64,000 nt of DNA, from positions 682,001 through 746,000 of the forward strand of contig NZ_LR134283.1 of the NCBI RefSeq assembly GCF_900636475.1, in the 5' to 3' direction. The notes under the pieces are model-generated. The model saw nothing but the letters and a program-made list of their open reading frames with translations, did no database searches and had not been told where the DNA came from. The stretch comes from Streptococcus anginosus (GTDB lineage Bacteria; Bacillota; Bacilli; Lactobacillales; Streptococcaceae). The translations under genes and the position numbers were made by a program. Shown piece after piece: positions 24,077-35,269 of the stretch (its first letter is position 1; each line of letters begins with the position of its first letter).

Positions 24077-25219
24077 ATGTCACTATACATTACGCAACGC
24101 GGAGGGAAAAAAGGGAAGTGGTCTTATCGGATCACTGACAAAAAAGGGAACTATATTACATCAAAATCAGGATTTAAAACCAAAAAAGAAGCTGAAATTG
24201 AAGGTTTGACCCAAGAAATTAAATTACATCAAGGAAAGGTCATTGATAAAAACATCAGTCTCTTTCAACTGTGGGAAAAATGGTACCATTTAAAAATCAT
24301 CCCACTCAATAAAATGGATTCTACACAAAACAAGCATCGCTTGCGTGGAAAGTTTATTCAAAAATACTTTGGAGATTCACCTGCTGTATCCATCACATCC
24401 AGCCAATATCAAGCATTTATCAATAAATACGCTGAAACAAATTGTCGTGATAATGTCAGCCGCCTAAATGCAGAGATACGAAGTGTCCTTATTTTTGCTA
24501 GACAAGATAAGCTTAGTATAGATTTATTCACAGAAGGGGTTGTACTATCTGGCAGAGAATCACCAAAGTCTAAGAATGAAAGATATATCCATAGCTTAGA
24601 AGATTATAAAAAACTTTGTCAGTATCTAGAATATCTCCTCGATTATCAAGAATCCGTCATTCCATACCTCTTATATATCCAACTGAAAACAGGTATGCGG
24701 TTTGGAGAAGTTCTTGGCTTAACTTGGGATTGTATCCATATTGAAAATAAGACCATTAAAACATATAGACGCTATGATTGCACAAGAAAACGCTGGACAA
24801 AAGCTAAAACAGAAACTTCTATCCGTGACGTTCCGATTGATGATACTACAGTCTCTATTTTACAAAAACTAAAGGCTGAACAAAGGTATGTTTTAAGAAG
24901 CCATCAAGTTTCTAATCCAGACAAATGTTTGTTCTTTGATAAACAATCTGGACTACCTACAAATTCAGCAGTCAATAAACAATTAAAGAAGATACTATCT
25001 GAATTGTCTATTACTCCTTCAAATATGACTAGTACAGGTTTAAGACATACTTACGCAAGCACACTTCTGGCAATGGATATAGACATCTGGGCAATCGCCA
25101 AGAATATGGGACATAAAGATATTCAGCAAATCAGTGAGACTTACGGGCATTTAATCAAAGAAAAAGCTATCCGTGAAGACAATAAAATCCGTGACTTTTT
25201 CCACGGTTTAAGCCAGTAA
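24077..25219 (+). CDS. int: Tyrosine recombinase (integrase)
   Basis: A 380-residue phage-type integrase. The N-terminus (GKWSYRITDKKGNYITSKSGFKTKKEAEIE) is an AP2-like arm-binding domain, then a SAM-like core-binding domain, then the catalytic domain. Catalytic residues: Arg in KTGMRFGEVLGLTW, Arg in STGLRHTYAS, His in MGHKDI and Tyr in SETYGHL. The usual first His of the HxxR box is Thr here (T-G-L-R). The gene ends about 70 bp from attR and points to the tRNA, the usual place for an integrase that recombines within a tRNA 3' end. Confidence 0.94.
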   Translation: MSLYITQRGGKKGKWSYRITDKKGNYITSKSGFKTKKEAEIEGLTQEIKLHQGKVIDKNISLFQLWEKWYHLKIIPLNKMDSTQNKHRLRGKFIQKYFGDSPAVSITSSQYQAFINKYAETNCRDNVSRLNAEIRSVLIFARQDKLSIDLFTEGVVLSGRESPKSKNERYIHSLEDYKKLCQYLEYLLDYQESVIPYLLYIQLKTGMRFGEVLGLTWDCIHIENKTIKTYRRYDCTRKRWTKAKTETSIRDVPIDDTTVSILQKLKAEQRYVLRSHQVSNPDKCLFFDKQSGLPTNSAVNKQLKKILSELSITPSNMTSTGLRHTYASTLLAMDIDIWAIAKNMGHKDIQQISETYGHLIKEKAIREDNKIRDFFHGLSQ

Positions 25220-25225
25220 AAACTA

Positions 25226-25247
25226 TTTTGAACAAATTTTGAACAAA
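25226..25247 (+). repeat. Right arm-type integrase site
   Basis: Same tandem TTTTGAACA motif as at 13447-13468, in the same orientation, between int and attR. Confidence 0.65.
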
Positions 25248-25255
25248 AATAAAAG

Positions 25256-25277
25256 AAACGCTGATTTATCAACGTTT
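25256..25277 (-). terminator. Element-borne terminator for tRNA-Arg
   Basis: Stem AAACGCTGA / TCAACGTTT with one mismatch; on the minus strand it is followed by a T-rich run. It replaces the terminator displaced by insertion. Confidence 0.6.
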
Positions 25278-25290
25278 GAAGCCTTTGAAA

Positions 25291-25303
25291 TATGTCCCCT
25301 GCC
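25291..25303. repeat. attR core inside tRNA-Arg 3' end
   Basis: TATGTCCCCTGCC, identical to attL; covers the acceptor-stem 3' strand and part of the T arm. Confidence 0.88.
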
Positions 25304-25364
25304 GGAATCGAACCAGCAACTACTCCTTAGGAGGGAGTTGTTATATCCATTGAACTAAGGGGAC
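25293..25364 (-). tRNA. tRNA-Arg (anticodon CCT)
   Basis: Minus strand folds as a cloverleaf: acceptor stem GTCCCCT/AGGGGAC, anticodon stem ACTCC/GGAGT with loop CTCCTAA (anticodon CCT, reading AGG), T stem GCTGG/CCGGC with TTCGATT loop. CCA is not encoded. It lies 39 bp downstream of rplS, and its 3' end is the integration target of the mobile element. Confidence 0.95.
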
Positions 25365-25372
25365 TAGAGAAA

Positions 25373-25394
25373 AACTCTGCCAAGTGACAGAGTT
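25373..25394 (-). terminator. rplS terminator
   Basis: On the minus strand AACTCTG / CAGAGTT stem followed by TTTTTCTC, between rplS and the tRNA, which must be reached by read-through. Confidence 0.7.
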
Positions 25395-25403
25395 AATTCC
25401 ACA

Positions 25404-25751
25404 TTAACGGCGAATTTCTTTAATACGCGCTGCTTTACCTTGCAATGCACGAAGGTAATACAATTTCGCACGACGTACTTTACCGTAACGAACAACTTCA
25501 ATCTTTTCAACACGTGGTGTGTGAAGTGGGAAGATACGTTCAACACCTACACCGTTAGAAATTTTACGAACAGTATAGTTTTCTGAAATACCAGCACCTT
25601 TACGAGCGATAACCACACCTTCGAAGATTTGGATACGTTCGCGATTTCCTTCGACAACTTTCGCGTGAACACGAACAGTGTCACCAGGACGGAATGCAGG
25701 AATATCAGTACGAAGTTGACCTTCAGTCAAACTTTGGATTAATGGATTCAT
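25404..25751 (-). CDS. rplS: 50S ribosomal protein L19
   Basis: A 115-residue ribosomal protein at the 30S-50S interface. Typical sequence: [48 protein letters not shown] and C-terminal [36 protein letters not shown] precedes the ATG. A 7-bp leader hairpin lies just upstream. It is followed by a terminator and tRNA-Arg. Confidence 0.98.
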   Translation of the reverse strand: MNPLIQSLTEGQLRTDIPAFRPGDTVRVHAKVVEGNRERIQIFEGVVIARKGAGISENYTVRKISNGVGVERIFPLHTPRVEKIEVVRYGKVRRAKLYYLRALQGKAARIKEIRR

Positions 25752-25768
25752 TTTTCTTCTCCTATCTT

Positions 25769-25803
25769 ACTAATCTTACAGTTCAAGACCACAGCGGATT
25801 AGT
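25769..25803 (-). promoter_or_regulatory. Leader hairpin upstream of rplS (L19 leader candidate)
   Basis: Minus strand ACTAATC ... GATTAGT pairs (25797-25803 with 25769-25775) around a 21-nt internal region, ending about eight bases before the RBS. Position and size suit an autoregulatory r-protein leader, but the consensus was not checked. Confidence 0.4.
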
Positions 25804-25902
25804 CGTTTTCTAGTGCTTCCATTACACACTAACTAATATCATAACAAATTTTGTAATAATTGTAAATGCCTTATTTGGATTATTTTTTCCATTTTAGTAG
25901 AA

Positions 25903-26862
25903 TTATTGAAGAACCAATGAAGCTGCTCCAATGACTCCTGCATCATTTCCAAGAGTTGCAAGTGCAAGTTTTGTGGATGTACGCACTTGGGGGAAAGAAT
26001 TTTCTTCATAGAACTTACGAACACCGTCTAGTAAAAATTCACCTGCTGCAGAGACGCCACCACCGATGACAATTGTTGACGGATTTAAGATTGAGCCGAT
26101 ATTCGCACAAGCAATACCAAGATAACGTGCAAAATTCCGATAAACAATGAGAGCTAGCTCATCACCAGCTTTAGCCAAATCAAAAACAATTTTTGCATTA
26201 ACGTCTTCGCCGTTGTCAATCAATTGTTTCAGCTCTGCATCACCAGCATATTCATCAGCGTAGCGGCGCGTTAAATTGACAATTCCCGTTGCAGAAGCTA
26301 CGGTTTCTAGGCAACCTTTTTTACCACAAGTACAGAGAATCGGCTGATCAAAATCAACTGTGATATGTCCCAGCTCTCCAGCTGCTCCAGCTATACCGTG
26401 CAGTAATTTTCCTTCCGCAACAATACCGCCACCGACACCTGTTCCAAGAGTCATAAACACAACATCTGGTTGGTTTTCACCAGCACCTTTCCAACGTTCG
26501 CCAAGAGCAGCTACATTTGCGTCATTATCAATAAAGAAAGAAATACCAGTTGCTTTCTCAATCTTTTCTTTTACAGGTTGTAAAGTTTTCCAATTGAGAT
26601 TATAAGCCCCAATAACGGTTCCTTTTTCACGATCCACAACGCCAGGCGAGCCCATGCCGATTCCTATGAAATCTTCAGCTGAAAGGTTTAATAAATGCAA
26701 GCGATGGTTAATCGATTCAATCATATCATCAACAATATGACTGCCTTCATCTAAAATATTTGTCTTAATAGACCATTTTTCTTGAACTTCTCCTTCTTGG
26801 GTCAGAATCGCAAACTTCACCGACGTACCACCTAGGTCAATCCCAATAATTTTTTTAGACAT
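25903..26862 (-). CDS. glcK: Glucokinase (ROK family)
   Basis: Phosphorylates glucose to glucose-6-phosphate, mainly glucose freed inside the cell from disaccharides and maltodextrins. The 319-residue protein begins IIGIDLGGTSVKFAIL (phosphate-1 motif). It has the ROK zinc motif CTCGKKGCLETVASATG and FIDNDANVAALGERW and GAAGELGHITVD for sugar binding. RBS GGAGAG. A minus-strand TATAAT (26896-26901) and a cre-like site (26919-26932) precede it. Confidence 0.95.
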   Translation of the reverse strand: MSKKIIGIDLGGTSVKFAILTQEGEVQEKWSIKTNILDEGSHIVDDMIESINHRLHLLNLSAEDFIGIGMGSPGVVDREKGTVIGAYNLNWKTLQPVKEKIEKATGISFFIDNDANVAALGERWKGAGENQPDVVFMTLGTGVGGGIVAEGKLLHGIAGAAGELGHITVDFDQPILCTCGKKGCLETVASATGIVNLTRRYADEYAGDAELKQLIDNGEDVNAKIVFDLAKAGDELALIVYRNFARYLGIACANIGSILNPSTIVIGGGVSAAGEFLLDGVRKFYEENSFPQVRTSTKLALATLGNDAGVIGAASLVLQ

Positions 26863-26895
26863 GCTACTCTCCTCTAATAACTTTTTTTCATTCTC

Positions 26896-26932
26896 ATTAT
26901 ATCAGATTTTTTACGAATTGAAAAGGTTTGCA
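26896..26932 (-). promoter_or_regulatory. glcK promoter with cre-like site
   Basis: Minus strand TGCAAACCTTTTCA (26919-26932) matches the cre consensus TGNAARCGNWWWCA except one position, just upstream of the promoter; TATAAT at 26896-26901. Confidence 0.45.
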
Positions 26933-26966
26933 TAGAACTTAATATCATGACAAAAAGAATACCGCT

Positions 26967-29900
26967 CTAAATTGCTTCTGTCATAAAGCTACGACTTTCT
27001 AAGACCTTTAGCATTGCATTAGCTGTATCAAGTGCTGTAAATAGCGGCACTCCATGCTCAATGGCTGATTGACGGATAGCCTGACCGTGTTCATCTGCTG
27101 TTCGTTTTGTTCCGACTGTATTGATAATCGCCTGAACCTTACCTTTGCGAATAAAGGCTGGAATATCATTATGATCATCTGTACCAATTTTTTCAACCAA
27201 TTGCGTCAAAACACCATTTTCTTCAAAGAATTTCGCTGTGCCTTGTGTTGCTAGAATGCTATATCCGATCGCTGCAAAACGCTTCGCTAATGTGAGGGCT
27301 TCTTCCTTATTTTCATCTGCAATCGTAAAGACAACATTGCCAAAGTTTGGAAGATGTAGATAAGAAGCTTCAAAAGCCTTGTATAAAGCTTTTTCAAGAG
27401 TTGCATCTGTTCCCATAACCTCACCTGTCGATTTCATTTCAGGACCAAGAAGGCTATCTACCTTGGCTAACTTGGTAAAGGAAAAAACTGGCGCTTTTAC
27501 ATGTACTTGTTTGCTTTCTGGATAAAGACCGTCTTCATACCCTAGCTCCGCCAAAGTTTGACCTAAAATCAGTTGAGTTGCCACCTGTGCCATAGGAATA
27601 TTTGTCACTTTCGACAAGAATGGCACCGTCCGGCTAGCACGAGGATTGACCTCAATGACATAAACCTTCTCATCTTTGATGACAAACTGAATGTTCATCA
27701 TACCGATACAGTGAAGTCCGATAGCCAATTTCTTAGTATAATCGGCGATAGTCTGCTGCACTTGAGCAGATAAGGTTTGCGGAGGATAAACAGCCATAGA
27801 ATCACCTGAGTGAACTCCAGCCCGTTCAATATGCTCCATAATCCCTGGAATCAAGACCTGACGACCGTCTGAAATAGCATCTACCTCACATTCCTTACCG
27901 ACAATGTAAGAGTCCACCAACACCGGATGATCAGGGCTAGCCTTGACAGCAGTTCGCATATAAGAACGAAGATCTGCTTCATTCTCGACAATCTCCATAG
28001 CCCGACCACCTAGAACGTAGGACGGACGAACCAAAACAGGAAAACCAATCTTACGAGCAGCTGCTACCGCTTCTTCTTCATTCGTCGCTGTCTGACCTGG
28101 TGGCTGCGGAATATTCAAATCCTTAAGAGCCTGTTCAAACAAATCACGATCTTCTGCACGGTCAAGATCAGCCACTTGAGTACCTAAAATTTTCACACCA
28201 GCTTTTGACAATGGTTCAGCTAGATTGATAGCGGTTTGTCCACCAAACTGAACGATAACTCCCTTAGGTTTTTCCAGTTCAATGACATTCATGACATCTT
28301 CAAAAGTCAAGGGTTCAAAGTAAAGCTTATCAGAAACCGAAAAATCTGTTGAGACCGTTTCAGGATTACTATTCATAATGATTGCTTCATAGCCAGTTGC
28401 TTGAATAGCCTTGACCGAGTGCACGGTCGCATAGTCAAATTCTACTCCTTGACCAATCCGAATAGGTCCAGATCCCAACACTAGAACAGACTCTTTTTCT
28501 GACTTGATTGATTCATTTTCAAAAGCATAAGTAGAATAAAAATATGGTGTGCTTGATTCAAACTCAGCTGCACAGGTATCAACCATTTTATAAACTGGAA
28601 GAACCTGCTCTTCTTTACGAAATTGACGTACTTCTTCTGCTGTCGTTTTCCAAAGCTGAGCTAACTTAGTATCTGCAAAGCCGTTTTGCTTAGCCTGCCT
28701 AAGCAGATTTGCATCTCCAATATGAGTCATTAACTCCTGCTCTAATTCATGGATGTGAAGTAACTTATCCAGAAAGAACAAATCAATCTTGGTTAGTTTT
28801 GCAATTTCTTCGATATCATAGCCACGGCGGATTGCTTCAGATATATAGAAAAGACGATCATCCTGAGCTTTGACGACTTTTTCCAGTAAATCATCATCTG
28901 CCACTAGATTTAGTTCTGGCATTTCATTATGATCAACACCAATTTCCAGAGAACGGCAGGCTTTGAGCAAACTTTCTTCGATATTACGTCCAATAGCCAT
29001 GACTTCTCCTGTTGCTTTCATTTGCGTTCCCAGATGACGTTCTCCATGTTCAAATTTATCAAAAGGAAAACGTGGAATCTTCGCTACCACATAGTCCAGA
29101 GCCGGTTCAAACATAGCATAAGTTGTACCTGTGACCGGATTGATAACTTCATCTAGTGTTAAGCCAACGGCGATTTTTGCAGCCAATTTAGCAATAGGAT
29201 AGCCTGTCGCTTTAGAAGCCAAGGCAGACGAACGAGACACGCGCGGATTGACTTCAATGACATAGTAATTAAAGCTATGTGGATCCAATGCCAACTGCAC
29301 ATTACAGCCACCTTCGATTTTTAGAGCGCGAATAATTTTCAAGCTAGCATCCCGCAACATTTGATTTTCATAATCCGAAAGAGTTTGCGTTGGTGCAAAG
29401 ACAATGGAATCGCCTGTGTGTACACCGACTGGATCAAAATTTTCCATATTGCAGACCACCAAAGCATTGTCAGCCGCATCACGCATAACTTCGTACTCAA
29501 TTTCTTTGAAACCAGCAATAGAGCGCTCAATCAAACACTGAGTCACCGGAGATAATTTCAGACCATTTTCTGCAATCTCTCGCAATTCCTCCTCATTGGC
29601 ACACATTCCGCCGCCAGTTCCCCCTAAGGTAAAGGCTGGGCGAACAATGACTGGGTAGCCTATTTTCGCTGCAAAGTCTACCGCTTCTTCGACTGTATTT
29701 ACAATTTCAGATTCCGGAATAGGCTGTTTCAGCTCTTCCATGAGCTGCTTGAACAAATCACGATCCTCAGCTTGGTCAATAGCCGACAGCTTGGTTCCCA
29801 AAAGTTCGACCCCCAGTTCATCCAAGATGCCTTCTTTAGATAATTCCATTGCCATATTGAGACCTGTTTGCCCACCCAAAGTCGGTAGAAGTGCATCTGG

Positions 29901-30146
29901 TCGCTCTTTCCGTAAAATTCTTGTGACAAATTCCAGCGTGATTGGCTCAATATAAACCTTATCAGCAATTTCCTTGTCTGTCATAATGGTTGCAGGATTG
30001 GAATTAACTAAAACGACCGTGTAGCCCTCTTCTTTCAAAGACAAACAAGCCTGCGTTCCTGCATAATCAAACTCAGCAGCCTGTCCAATAACAATGGGAC
30101 CAGAGCCAATCACCATAATTTTCTGAATATCTGTACGTTTTGGCAT
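26967..30146 (-). CDS. carB: Carbamoyl-phosphate synthase large subunit
   Basis: Makes carbamoyl phosphate from bicarbonate, ATP and ammonia channelled from CarA, for pyrimidine and arginine synthesis. At 1059 residues it is full length, with two homologous ATP-grasp halves ([23 protein letters not shown] at the N-terminus, [22 protein letters not shown] at about 555) and a C-terminal MGS-like regulatory domain ([18 protein letters not shown]). It starts 27 bp after carA with AGGAGAAAGAC and is the last gene of the PyrR-controlled operon. Confidence 0.98.
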   Translation of the reverse strand: MPKRTDIQKIMVIGSGPIVIGQAAEFDYAGTQACLSLKEEGYTVVLVNSNPATIMTDKEIADKVYIEPITLEFVTRILRKERPDALLPTLGGQTGLNMAMELSKEGILDELGVELLGTKLSAIDQAEDRDLFKQLMEELKQPIPESEIVNTVEEAVDFAAKIGYPVIVRPAFTLGGTGGGMCANEEELREIAENGLKLSPVTQCLIERSIAGFKEIEYEVMRDAADNALVVCNMENFDPVGVHTGDSIVFAPTQTLSDYENQMLRDASLKIIRALKIEGGCNVQLALDPHSFNYYVIEVNPRVSRSSALASKATGYPIAKLAAKIAVGLTLDEVINPVTGTTYAMFEPALDYVVAKIPRFPFDKFEHGERHLGTQMKATGEVMAIGRNIEESLLKACRSLEIGVDHNEMPELNLVADDDLLEKVVKAQDDRLFYISEAIRRGYDIEEIAKLTKIDLFFLDKLLHIHELEQELMTHIGDANLLRQAKQNGFADTKLAQLWKTTAEEVRQFRKEEQVLPVYKMVDTCAAEFESSTPYFYSTYAFENESIKSEKESVLVLGSGPIRIGQGVEFDYATVHSVKAIQATGYEAIIMNSNPETVSTDFSVSDKLYFEPLTFEDVMNVIELEKPKGVIVQFGGQTAINLAEPLSKAGVKILGTQVADLDRAEDRDLFEQALKDLNIPQPPGQTATNEEEAVAAARKIGFPVLVRPSYVLGGRAMEIVENEADLRSYMRTAVKASPDHPVLVDSYIVGKECEVDAISDGRQVLIPGIMEHIERAGVHSGDSMAVYPPQTLSAQVQQTIADYTKKLAIGLHCIGMMNIQFVIKDEKVYVIEVNPRASRTVPFLSKVTNIPMAQVATQLILGQTLAELGYEDGLYPESKQVHVKAPVFSFTKLAKVDSLLGPEMKSTGEVMGTDATLEKALYKAFEASYLHLPNFGNVVFTIADENKEEALTLAKRFAAIGYSILATQGTAKFFEENGVLTQLVEKIGTDDHNDIPAFIRKGKVQAIINTVGTKRTADEHGQAIRQSAIEHGVPLFTALDTANAMLKVLESRSFMTEAI

Positions 30147-30173
30147 GTCTTTCTCCTATTTCTAATCCATTGC

Positions 30174-31262
30174 TTAAAATGAACTATGCTGTTGTTTAAA
30201 AGCATCAATCATTTCCATAAACTCATCAAAGAGATAACTGGCATCATGCGGCCCTGGTGCAGCATCAGGGTGAAACTGCACTGAAAAAGCAGGGAAAAAC
30301 CGATGTCGCACACCTTCAATAGACTTGTCGTTGATTTCCTCATGTGTAATCAACAACTCGCTCGGAAAATTTTCCCGACTAACAGCATAACCATGATTTT
30401 GGCTGGTAAAATCAATCCGCCCTGTCGCAATCTCTCTGACAGCATGATTGAAACCACGGTGACCGAATTTCATTTTATAGGTCTGCGCTCCATTTGCCTT
30501 ACTAAAAAGTTGATGTCCCATGCAGATACCAAAAAGAGGAATTTTACCTTGAATCCCTCGAATCATGTCTAGCACTTGCGGTACATCATCTGGATTACCT
30601 GGACCGTTGGATAACATGACACCGTCAGGGTGAAGGTGGAGAATATCTGCTGCACTTGTGTCATAGGGAACAACTGTCACATTACAATTGCGTGCCGCTA
30701 ATTCACGAAGAATCGAATGTTTCAAGCCAAAATCAACTAGCACGATACTAGAACCTGAACCCGGTGCTGGATATGGCGTTTTCGTTGAGACTTGTTTGAT
30801 ATTGTCAGTCGGTAAAACGGTCGCCTTCAACTGATCTTGCAGATGCACCATTTGGTCGCCTACATTGGCTATCGTTGCTTTCATCGTTCCATGCTGCCGA
30901 ATGATTTTCGTCAATGCCCGTGTATCTATACCAGCAATTCCTGGAATTTTCTTGACCTTTAAAAACTCGTCTAGGGTCATCTGATTGCGCCAATTGCTCG
31001 CTCGGCGTGCCCACTCATAAACGACCACTCCCTTGCAAGTAGGAGTGATCGATTCATAGTCGTCGCGGTTGATTCCATAATTTCCGATTAACGGATAAGT
31101 GAAAGTCAAGATTTGCCCATTGTAAGACTGATCTGTAATAGATTCTTGATAACCGGTCATACCTGTATTAAAGACGATTTCTCCGGTCACATCAATATCA
31201 GCCCCGAATGCCTCTCCTTCAAATACTGTTCCATCTTCCAGAATTAACAAGCGTTTTTCCAT
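30174..31262 (-). CDS. carA: Carbamoyl-phosphate synthase small subunit
   Basis: Glutamine amidotransferase subunit that hydrolyses glutamine and passes ammonia to CarB. The 362-residue protein has the N-terminal small-subunit domain ([24 protein letters not shown]) and a class I GATase domain with Cys in [10 protein letters not shown] and the His/Glu region [13 protein letters not shown]. Between pyrB (38 bp) and carB (27 bp). Confidence 0.98.
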   Translation of the reverse strand: MEKRLLILEDGTVFEGEAFGADIDVTGEIVFNTGMTGYQESITDQSYNGQILTFTYPLIGNYGINRDDYESITPTCKGVVVYEWARRASNWRNQMTLDEFLKVKKIPGIAGIDTRALTKIIRQHGTMKATIANVGDQMVHLQDQLKATVLPTDNIKQVSTKTPYPAPGSGSSIVLVDFGLKHSILRELAARNCNVTVVPYDTSAADILHLHPDGVMLSNGPGNPDDVPQVLDMIRGIQGKIPLFGICMGHQLFSKANGAQTYKMKFGHRGFNHAVREIATGRIDFTSQNHGYAVSRENFPSELLITHEEINDKSIEGVRHRFFPAFSVQFHPDAAPGPHDASYLFDEFMEMIDAFKQQHSSF

Positions 31263-31300
31263 TTTCCCCTCCGTTTGTTCTTACAGCAATACCTTAGTGT

Positions 31301-32224
31301 CTATTGCTCTTTTCGTCCATTTAAAACAGACTCAATAATTGCCATACGGACAAATACACCATTGGTCATTTGCTCTACAATCCGTGATTTTGGAGCTTCT
31401 ACCAGATGATCTGCAATTTCAACATCGCGATTGACTGGAGCTGGATGCATGATGATGGCTGTATCTTTCAGTCTGTCATATCGTTCCTGAGTTAAGCCAT
31501 GCAATCTATGATAATTTTCTTTTGAAAAGAGTGAATCATCATCATGACGTTCGTGCTGCACGCGCAGAAGCATTAAGACATCCACTTGGTCAACGACTTC
31601 ATCAAGTGTGACAAATTGCCCATAAGCTGCAAATTCTTCACTTCTCCATACCTCTGGACCTGCAAAATAAAGTTCTGCACCCAGGCGCTTCAAGATTTGC
31701 ATATTTGACTTGGCCACGCGCGAGTGATCTAAGTCGCCTGCAATCGCAATCTTCAAGCCGTCAAAATGCCCAAACTCTTGATAAATGGTCATCAAATCTA
31801 GCAAACTTTGACTCGGATGTTGTCCAGAGCCATCACCACCATTCACAATTGAAGTTGTAATCGTTGGACTTTCGACTAATTCCTTGTAATAGTCCACTTC
31901 TGGATGACGAATGACACAGACATCCACTCCGAGCGCTGACATGGTTAAAATCGTATCATATAAGGTCTCTCCTTTGTTGATAGAGCTGGTCTTTGAATCA
32001 AAATCCAACAGGTCACAACCTAGCTTTAATTCCGCTACTTCAAAGGCTTTATGTGTTCGCGTAGAGGGCTCAAAGAAGAGATTAGCGATAATATGCTGTT
32101 CATCATAATGAGCTTTTGCTCCATTTTTAAATTCAATGCCACGTTTGATTAAACTTAAGACTTCCTCATTGGTAAGAGTTTCCATAGAGACAACGTTTTT
32201 AAGAGCGATTTGATTAGATGACAT
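31301..32224 (-). CDS. pyrB: Aspartate carbamoyltransferase
   Basis: Condenses carbamoyl phosphate and aspartate, the committed step of pyrimidine synthesis. The 307-residue catalytic chain shows the carbamoyl-phosphate motif [13 protein letters not shown], the [10 protein letters not shown] motif and the aspartate-binding [11 protein letters not shown] loop. No regulatory subunit gene (pyrI) is present, as usual in Firmicutes. It lies 58 bp after uraA. Confidence 0.98.
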   Translation of the reverse strand: MSSNQIALKNVVSMETLTNEEVLSLIKRGIEFKNGAKAHYDEQHIIANLFFEPSTRTHKAFEVAELKLGCDLLDFDSKTSSINKGETLYDTILTMSALGVDVCVIRHPEVDYYKELVESPTITTSIVNGGDGSGQHPSQSLLDLMTIYQEFGHFDGLKIAIAGDLDHSRVAKSNMQILKRLGAELYFAGPEVWRSEEFAAYGQFVTLDEVVDQVDVLMLLRVQHERHDDDSLFSKENYHRLHGLTQERYDRLKDTAIIMHPAPVNRDVEIADHLVEAPKSRIVEQMTNGVFVRMAIIESVLNGRKEQ

Positions 32225-32282
32225 GGTGTATTTCTCCTTTTATTAGATACAGCGTTTCTTTCAATAAAATTAAGAATTCAAA

Positions 32283-33551
32283 CTAATTTTTAGGTTCAGG
32301 CAAGATAAGATAGAGTACAATACCAAGAACGGTTGACAAGGCAACCCCTGAAATTTGCAGACCTGAAAGTTGAAGCGTTAAGCCGCCAATCCCTGCGACT
32401 AAAATTACACTGGCAATTAACAGATTTTTCTTATTATCAAAGTCTGTTTGTTTTTCAATTAAAATTTTCAAACCACTAGAAGCGATGACTCCAAAGAGCG
32501 CAATAGAAATACCGCCTAGAACTGGAGTTGGAATGGATTGTAAGAGTGCCGATACTTTTCCGACAAAACTCATCACAATCGCAAGTACTGCTGCACCTGC
32601 AATCACATAAACGCTATAGATTTTATTGAGAGCCATCACACCGATATTTTCACCGTAACTCGTTACTGGTGGCGCACCGAAAATCCCAGCGATAACTTGT
32701 GCAAGACCATCTCCGGCAAGAGTTTTATCCAATCCTGGGTCTTTAAAGAAATCTTTTCCAGTCAAGCTATTCAATACCATAACATGACCAAAGTGCTCCG
32801 TCATAGTTACAAAGGCAATTGGAGCCATTGTTAAAATTGCACTTGGATAAAATTTTACATTATAGTCTAAGAAAGGAAGGTGCATAGGTGGGACATGGAA
32901 CCATGAAGCTTGAGAGACTTTTGCAAAGGAAATAATTTCTTCTCCTGTTACCACTCCAAGAATGAGCGCGAAGACATATCCGACAATCAAGCCTAACAGC
33001 ACTGGAATAATTCCAACAATCTTTTTACCATAGATATTAAAGAGGATGACTGCAAAGAGAGTGACAATTCCAATGATGAAATAAGTTAAATTGTATTTAC
33101 CGTCTTTTAGCATGACATCATTTACAGCTGTGCTTGCTAGGCTTAGTCCGATGACCATAACGATTGGTCCTACAACAACTGGCGGCAAAATCTTATCAAT
33201 CCAAGCATTCCCAGCGAACTTCACAATAAGAGCTACAATGAAGTAAACCAAACCACCTGTAATGGCACCTTGAGCGACTGCTGCGATACCGTCTGTTTTC
33301 ATCAACATTTGCATAGCTGCAATATAAGCGAAACTAGACCCCATATAAGCTGGCACTTTGTACTTGGTAACTGTTAAGTGTGCCAAGGTTCCTAGACCGC
33401 TTGAAAACAAGGCAACTGCTGGGTCAATTCCAACCAGAATTGGAACAAGAACCGTTGCTCCAAACATGGCAAACAAATGCTGAAAGGACAATCCTACAAG
33501 CAAACCAGGTTTTGGCATATCGTGTACATCATATTTCACATCTTGACTCAT
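32283..33551 (-). CDS. uraA: Uracil permease
   Basis: Proton-coupled uracil importer of the NCS2/UraA family, 422 residues with about 14 membrane segments. Recognisable parts are GLLVGLSFQHLFAMFGATVLVPILVGID, the NCS2 region PIAFVTMTEHFGHVMVLN, and TSYGENIGVMALNKIYS. Start chosen at ATG 33551 (MSQDVKYDVHDMP) with GGAGGAG about ten bases upstream; a frame to 33572 would overlap pyrR. Under PyrR control with the rest of the operon. Confidence 0.95.
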   Translation of the reverse strand: MSQDVKYDVHDMPKPGLLVGLSFQHLFAMFGATVLVPILVGIDPAVALFSSGLGTLAHLTVTKYKVPAYMGSSFAYIAAMQMLMKTDGIAAVAQGAITGGLVYFIVALIVKFAGNAWIDKILPPVVVGPIVMVIGLSLASTAVNDVMLKDGKYNLTYFIIGIVTLFAVILFNIYGKKIVGIIPVLLGLIVGYVFALILGVVTGEEIISFAKVSQASWFHVPPMHLPFLDYNVKFYPSAILTMAPIAFVTMTEHFGHVMVLNSLTGKDFFKDPGLDKTLAGDGLAQVIAGIFGAPPVTSYGENIGVMALNKIYSVYVIAGAAVLAIVMSFVGKVSALLQSIPTPVLGGISIALFGVIASSGLKILIEKQTDFDNKKNLLIASVILVAGIGGLTLQLSGLQISGVALSTVLGIVLYLILPEPKN

Positions 33552-33555
33552 TTTC

Positions 33556-34225
<670 letters not shown>

Positions 34226-34250
34226 TTTAAAGGATTATTTAATTTTTATT

Positions 34251-34279
34251 ACTATATCACACTTTTTGAAAATCTTCAA
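34251..34279 (-). promoter_or_regulatory. pyr operon promoter
   Basis: Minus strand TTGAAG (34274-34279), 17-bp spacer, TATAGT (34251-34256), about 30 bp upstream of the PyrR-binding leader. Confidence 0.7.
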
Positions 34280-34357
34280 GAGAAAACCGTAAAGTTTTAA
34301 TGGAAATTTTCAAATTGATTCCGCCTATAATATATAATCCCCATTTCTTTGCATTTT

Positions 34358-35269
34358 CTACAACTCATTTGCGATTTTATTGATTTTCCTCAAGCGATGA
34401 TTGACACCACTTTTCGTCAAAGGCTTATTCAGACTATCTGCTAGCTGCTGAATAGAATAATCAGGATGATTAACGCGCAGATAAGCAACTTCCTGTAAAT
34501 CAACAGGCAAACTTTCTAAACCAACTGTGTCAATGATTTTGCTAATGTTATGAATGGTTTTCATGCTAGCTGTCACCGTTCGAGCAATATTCGCCGTTTC
34601 CGCATTATTCGTCCGATTCAAATCATTTCTAGCCTCTCGCAAGAGCTTGACCGACTCAAACTCAGTCATTGCTTTCATAGCCCCAATCACAATCAAAAAA
34701 TCCATAATGTCCTCAGCTCGCTGCAGATAGGTTACTGAGCCTTTTTTGCGCTCAATTGTCTTGGCATCCAATAAAAACTTTCGCATCAAAGCTGCTAAAT
34801 CTTCCGCATGGTCAGAATAGACCGATAAGATTTCCAGTTGATATTTCCCAGAATCTGGATCACGCATACTGCCCGTGGATAAAAATGCTCCTCGTAAATA
34901 CGATCGGCTCGCTTCATCATCTGATAAAATAGCTTGGTCAATGCCTGCTTCAATCCCAAAAAAGGAGTCTGCCAAGTGTAAATCGGCTAAAATTTGTTCC
35001 ACACCTTCGTCTAAAAAAACAGTATAAACACGGTTTTTCCGAAGATTCGCTTTTTGATGATGACGAATATCCGATTTGACTTGATAAAAAGCTGCCAACA
35101 ATTCATAAATGTGACGAGCGATTTTTGCATTTTCTGTCGTAACAGATAATGTTAAGCCTTGACTAGAAATTCCTAAACTGCCTGACATCTTAATGATAGC
35201 CGATAATTCCATTTTATCTTTTTTGCCTAGGCCAAGCAGTTCTTCTTTCACTTTAATGGTAAAACTCAT
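34358..35269 (-). CDS. whiA: WhiA-family DNA-binding protein
   Basis: A 303-residue protein with an N-terminal LAGLIDADG-like domain lacking nuclease activity ([24 protein letters not shown]) and a C-terminal HTH ([31 protein letters not shown]). In Firmicutes WhiA influences division and chromosome segregation. Its ATG overlaps the yvcK stop (ATGA), as in the conserved rapZ-yvcK-whiA cluster. Confidence 0.96.
   Translation of the reverse strand: MSFTIKVKEELLGLGKKDKMELSAIIKMSGSLGISSQGLTLSVTTENAKIARHIYELLAAFYQVKSDIRHHQKANLRKNRVYTVFLDEGVEQILADLHLADSFFGIEAGIDQAILSDDEASRSYLRGAFLSTGSMRDPDSGKYQLEILSVYSDHAEDLAALMRKFLLDAKTIERKKGSVTYLQRAEDIMDFLIVIGAMKAMTEFESVKLLREARNDLNRTNNAETANIARTVTASMKTIHNISKIIDTVGLESLPVDLQEVAYLRVNHPDYSIQQLADSLNKPLTKSGVNHRLRKINKIANEL

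Larger units (their letters stand above)
13342..25303. mobile_element. Integrative mobilizable element in tRNA-Arg(CCT)
   Basis: Boundaries are a 13-bp direct repeat TATGTCCCCTGCC at 13342-13354 (attL) and 25291-25303 (attR, covering the tRNA 3' end). Inside each end lies a matching arm-site repeat (13447-13468 and 25226-25247). The tyrosine integrase gene is next to the tRNA. Contents: RelBE-type pair, membrane protein, SEC10/PgrA-like surface protein, two XRE regulators, an unknown 402-residue protein, TcpA/FtsK-like ATPase, membrane protein, RepB-like initiator with origin hairpins, DUF771-like protein and integrase. VirB4, lytic transglycosylase and other type IV secretion genes are absent, so it is classed as mobilizable rather than conjugative. 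Confidence 0.9.

Noticed and set aside
13342..25303. Element as a self-conjugative ICE or a prophage
   Set aside because: No VirB4, VirB6, transglycosylase, capsid, portal, terminase or lysis genes; only a coupling ATPase and a Rep-type relaxase candidate.
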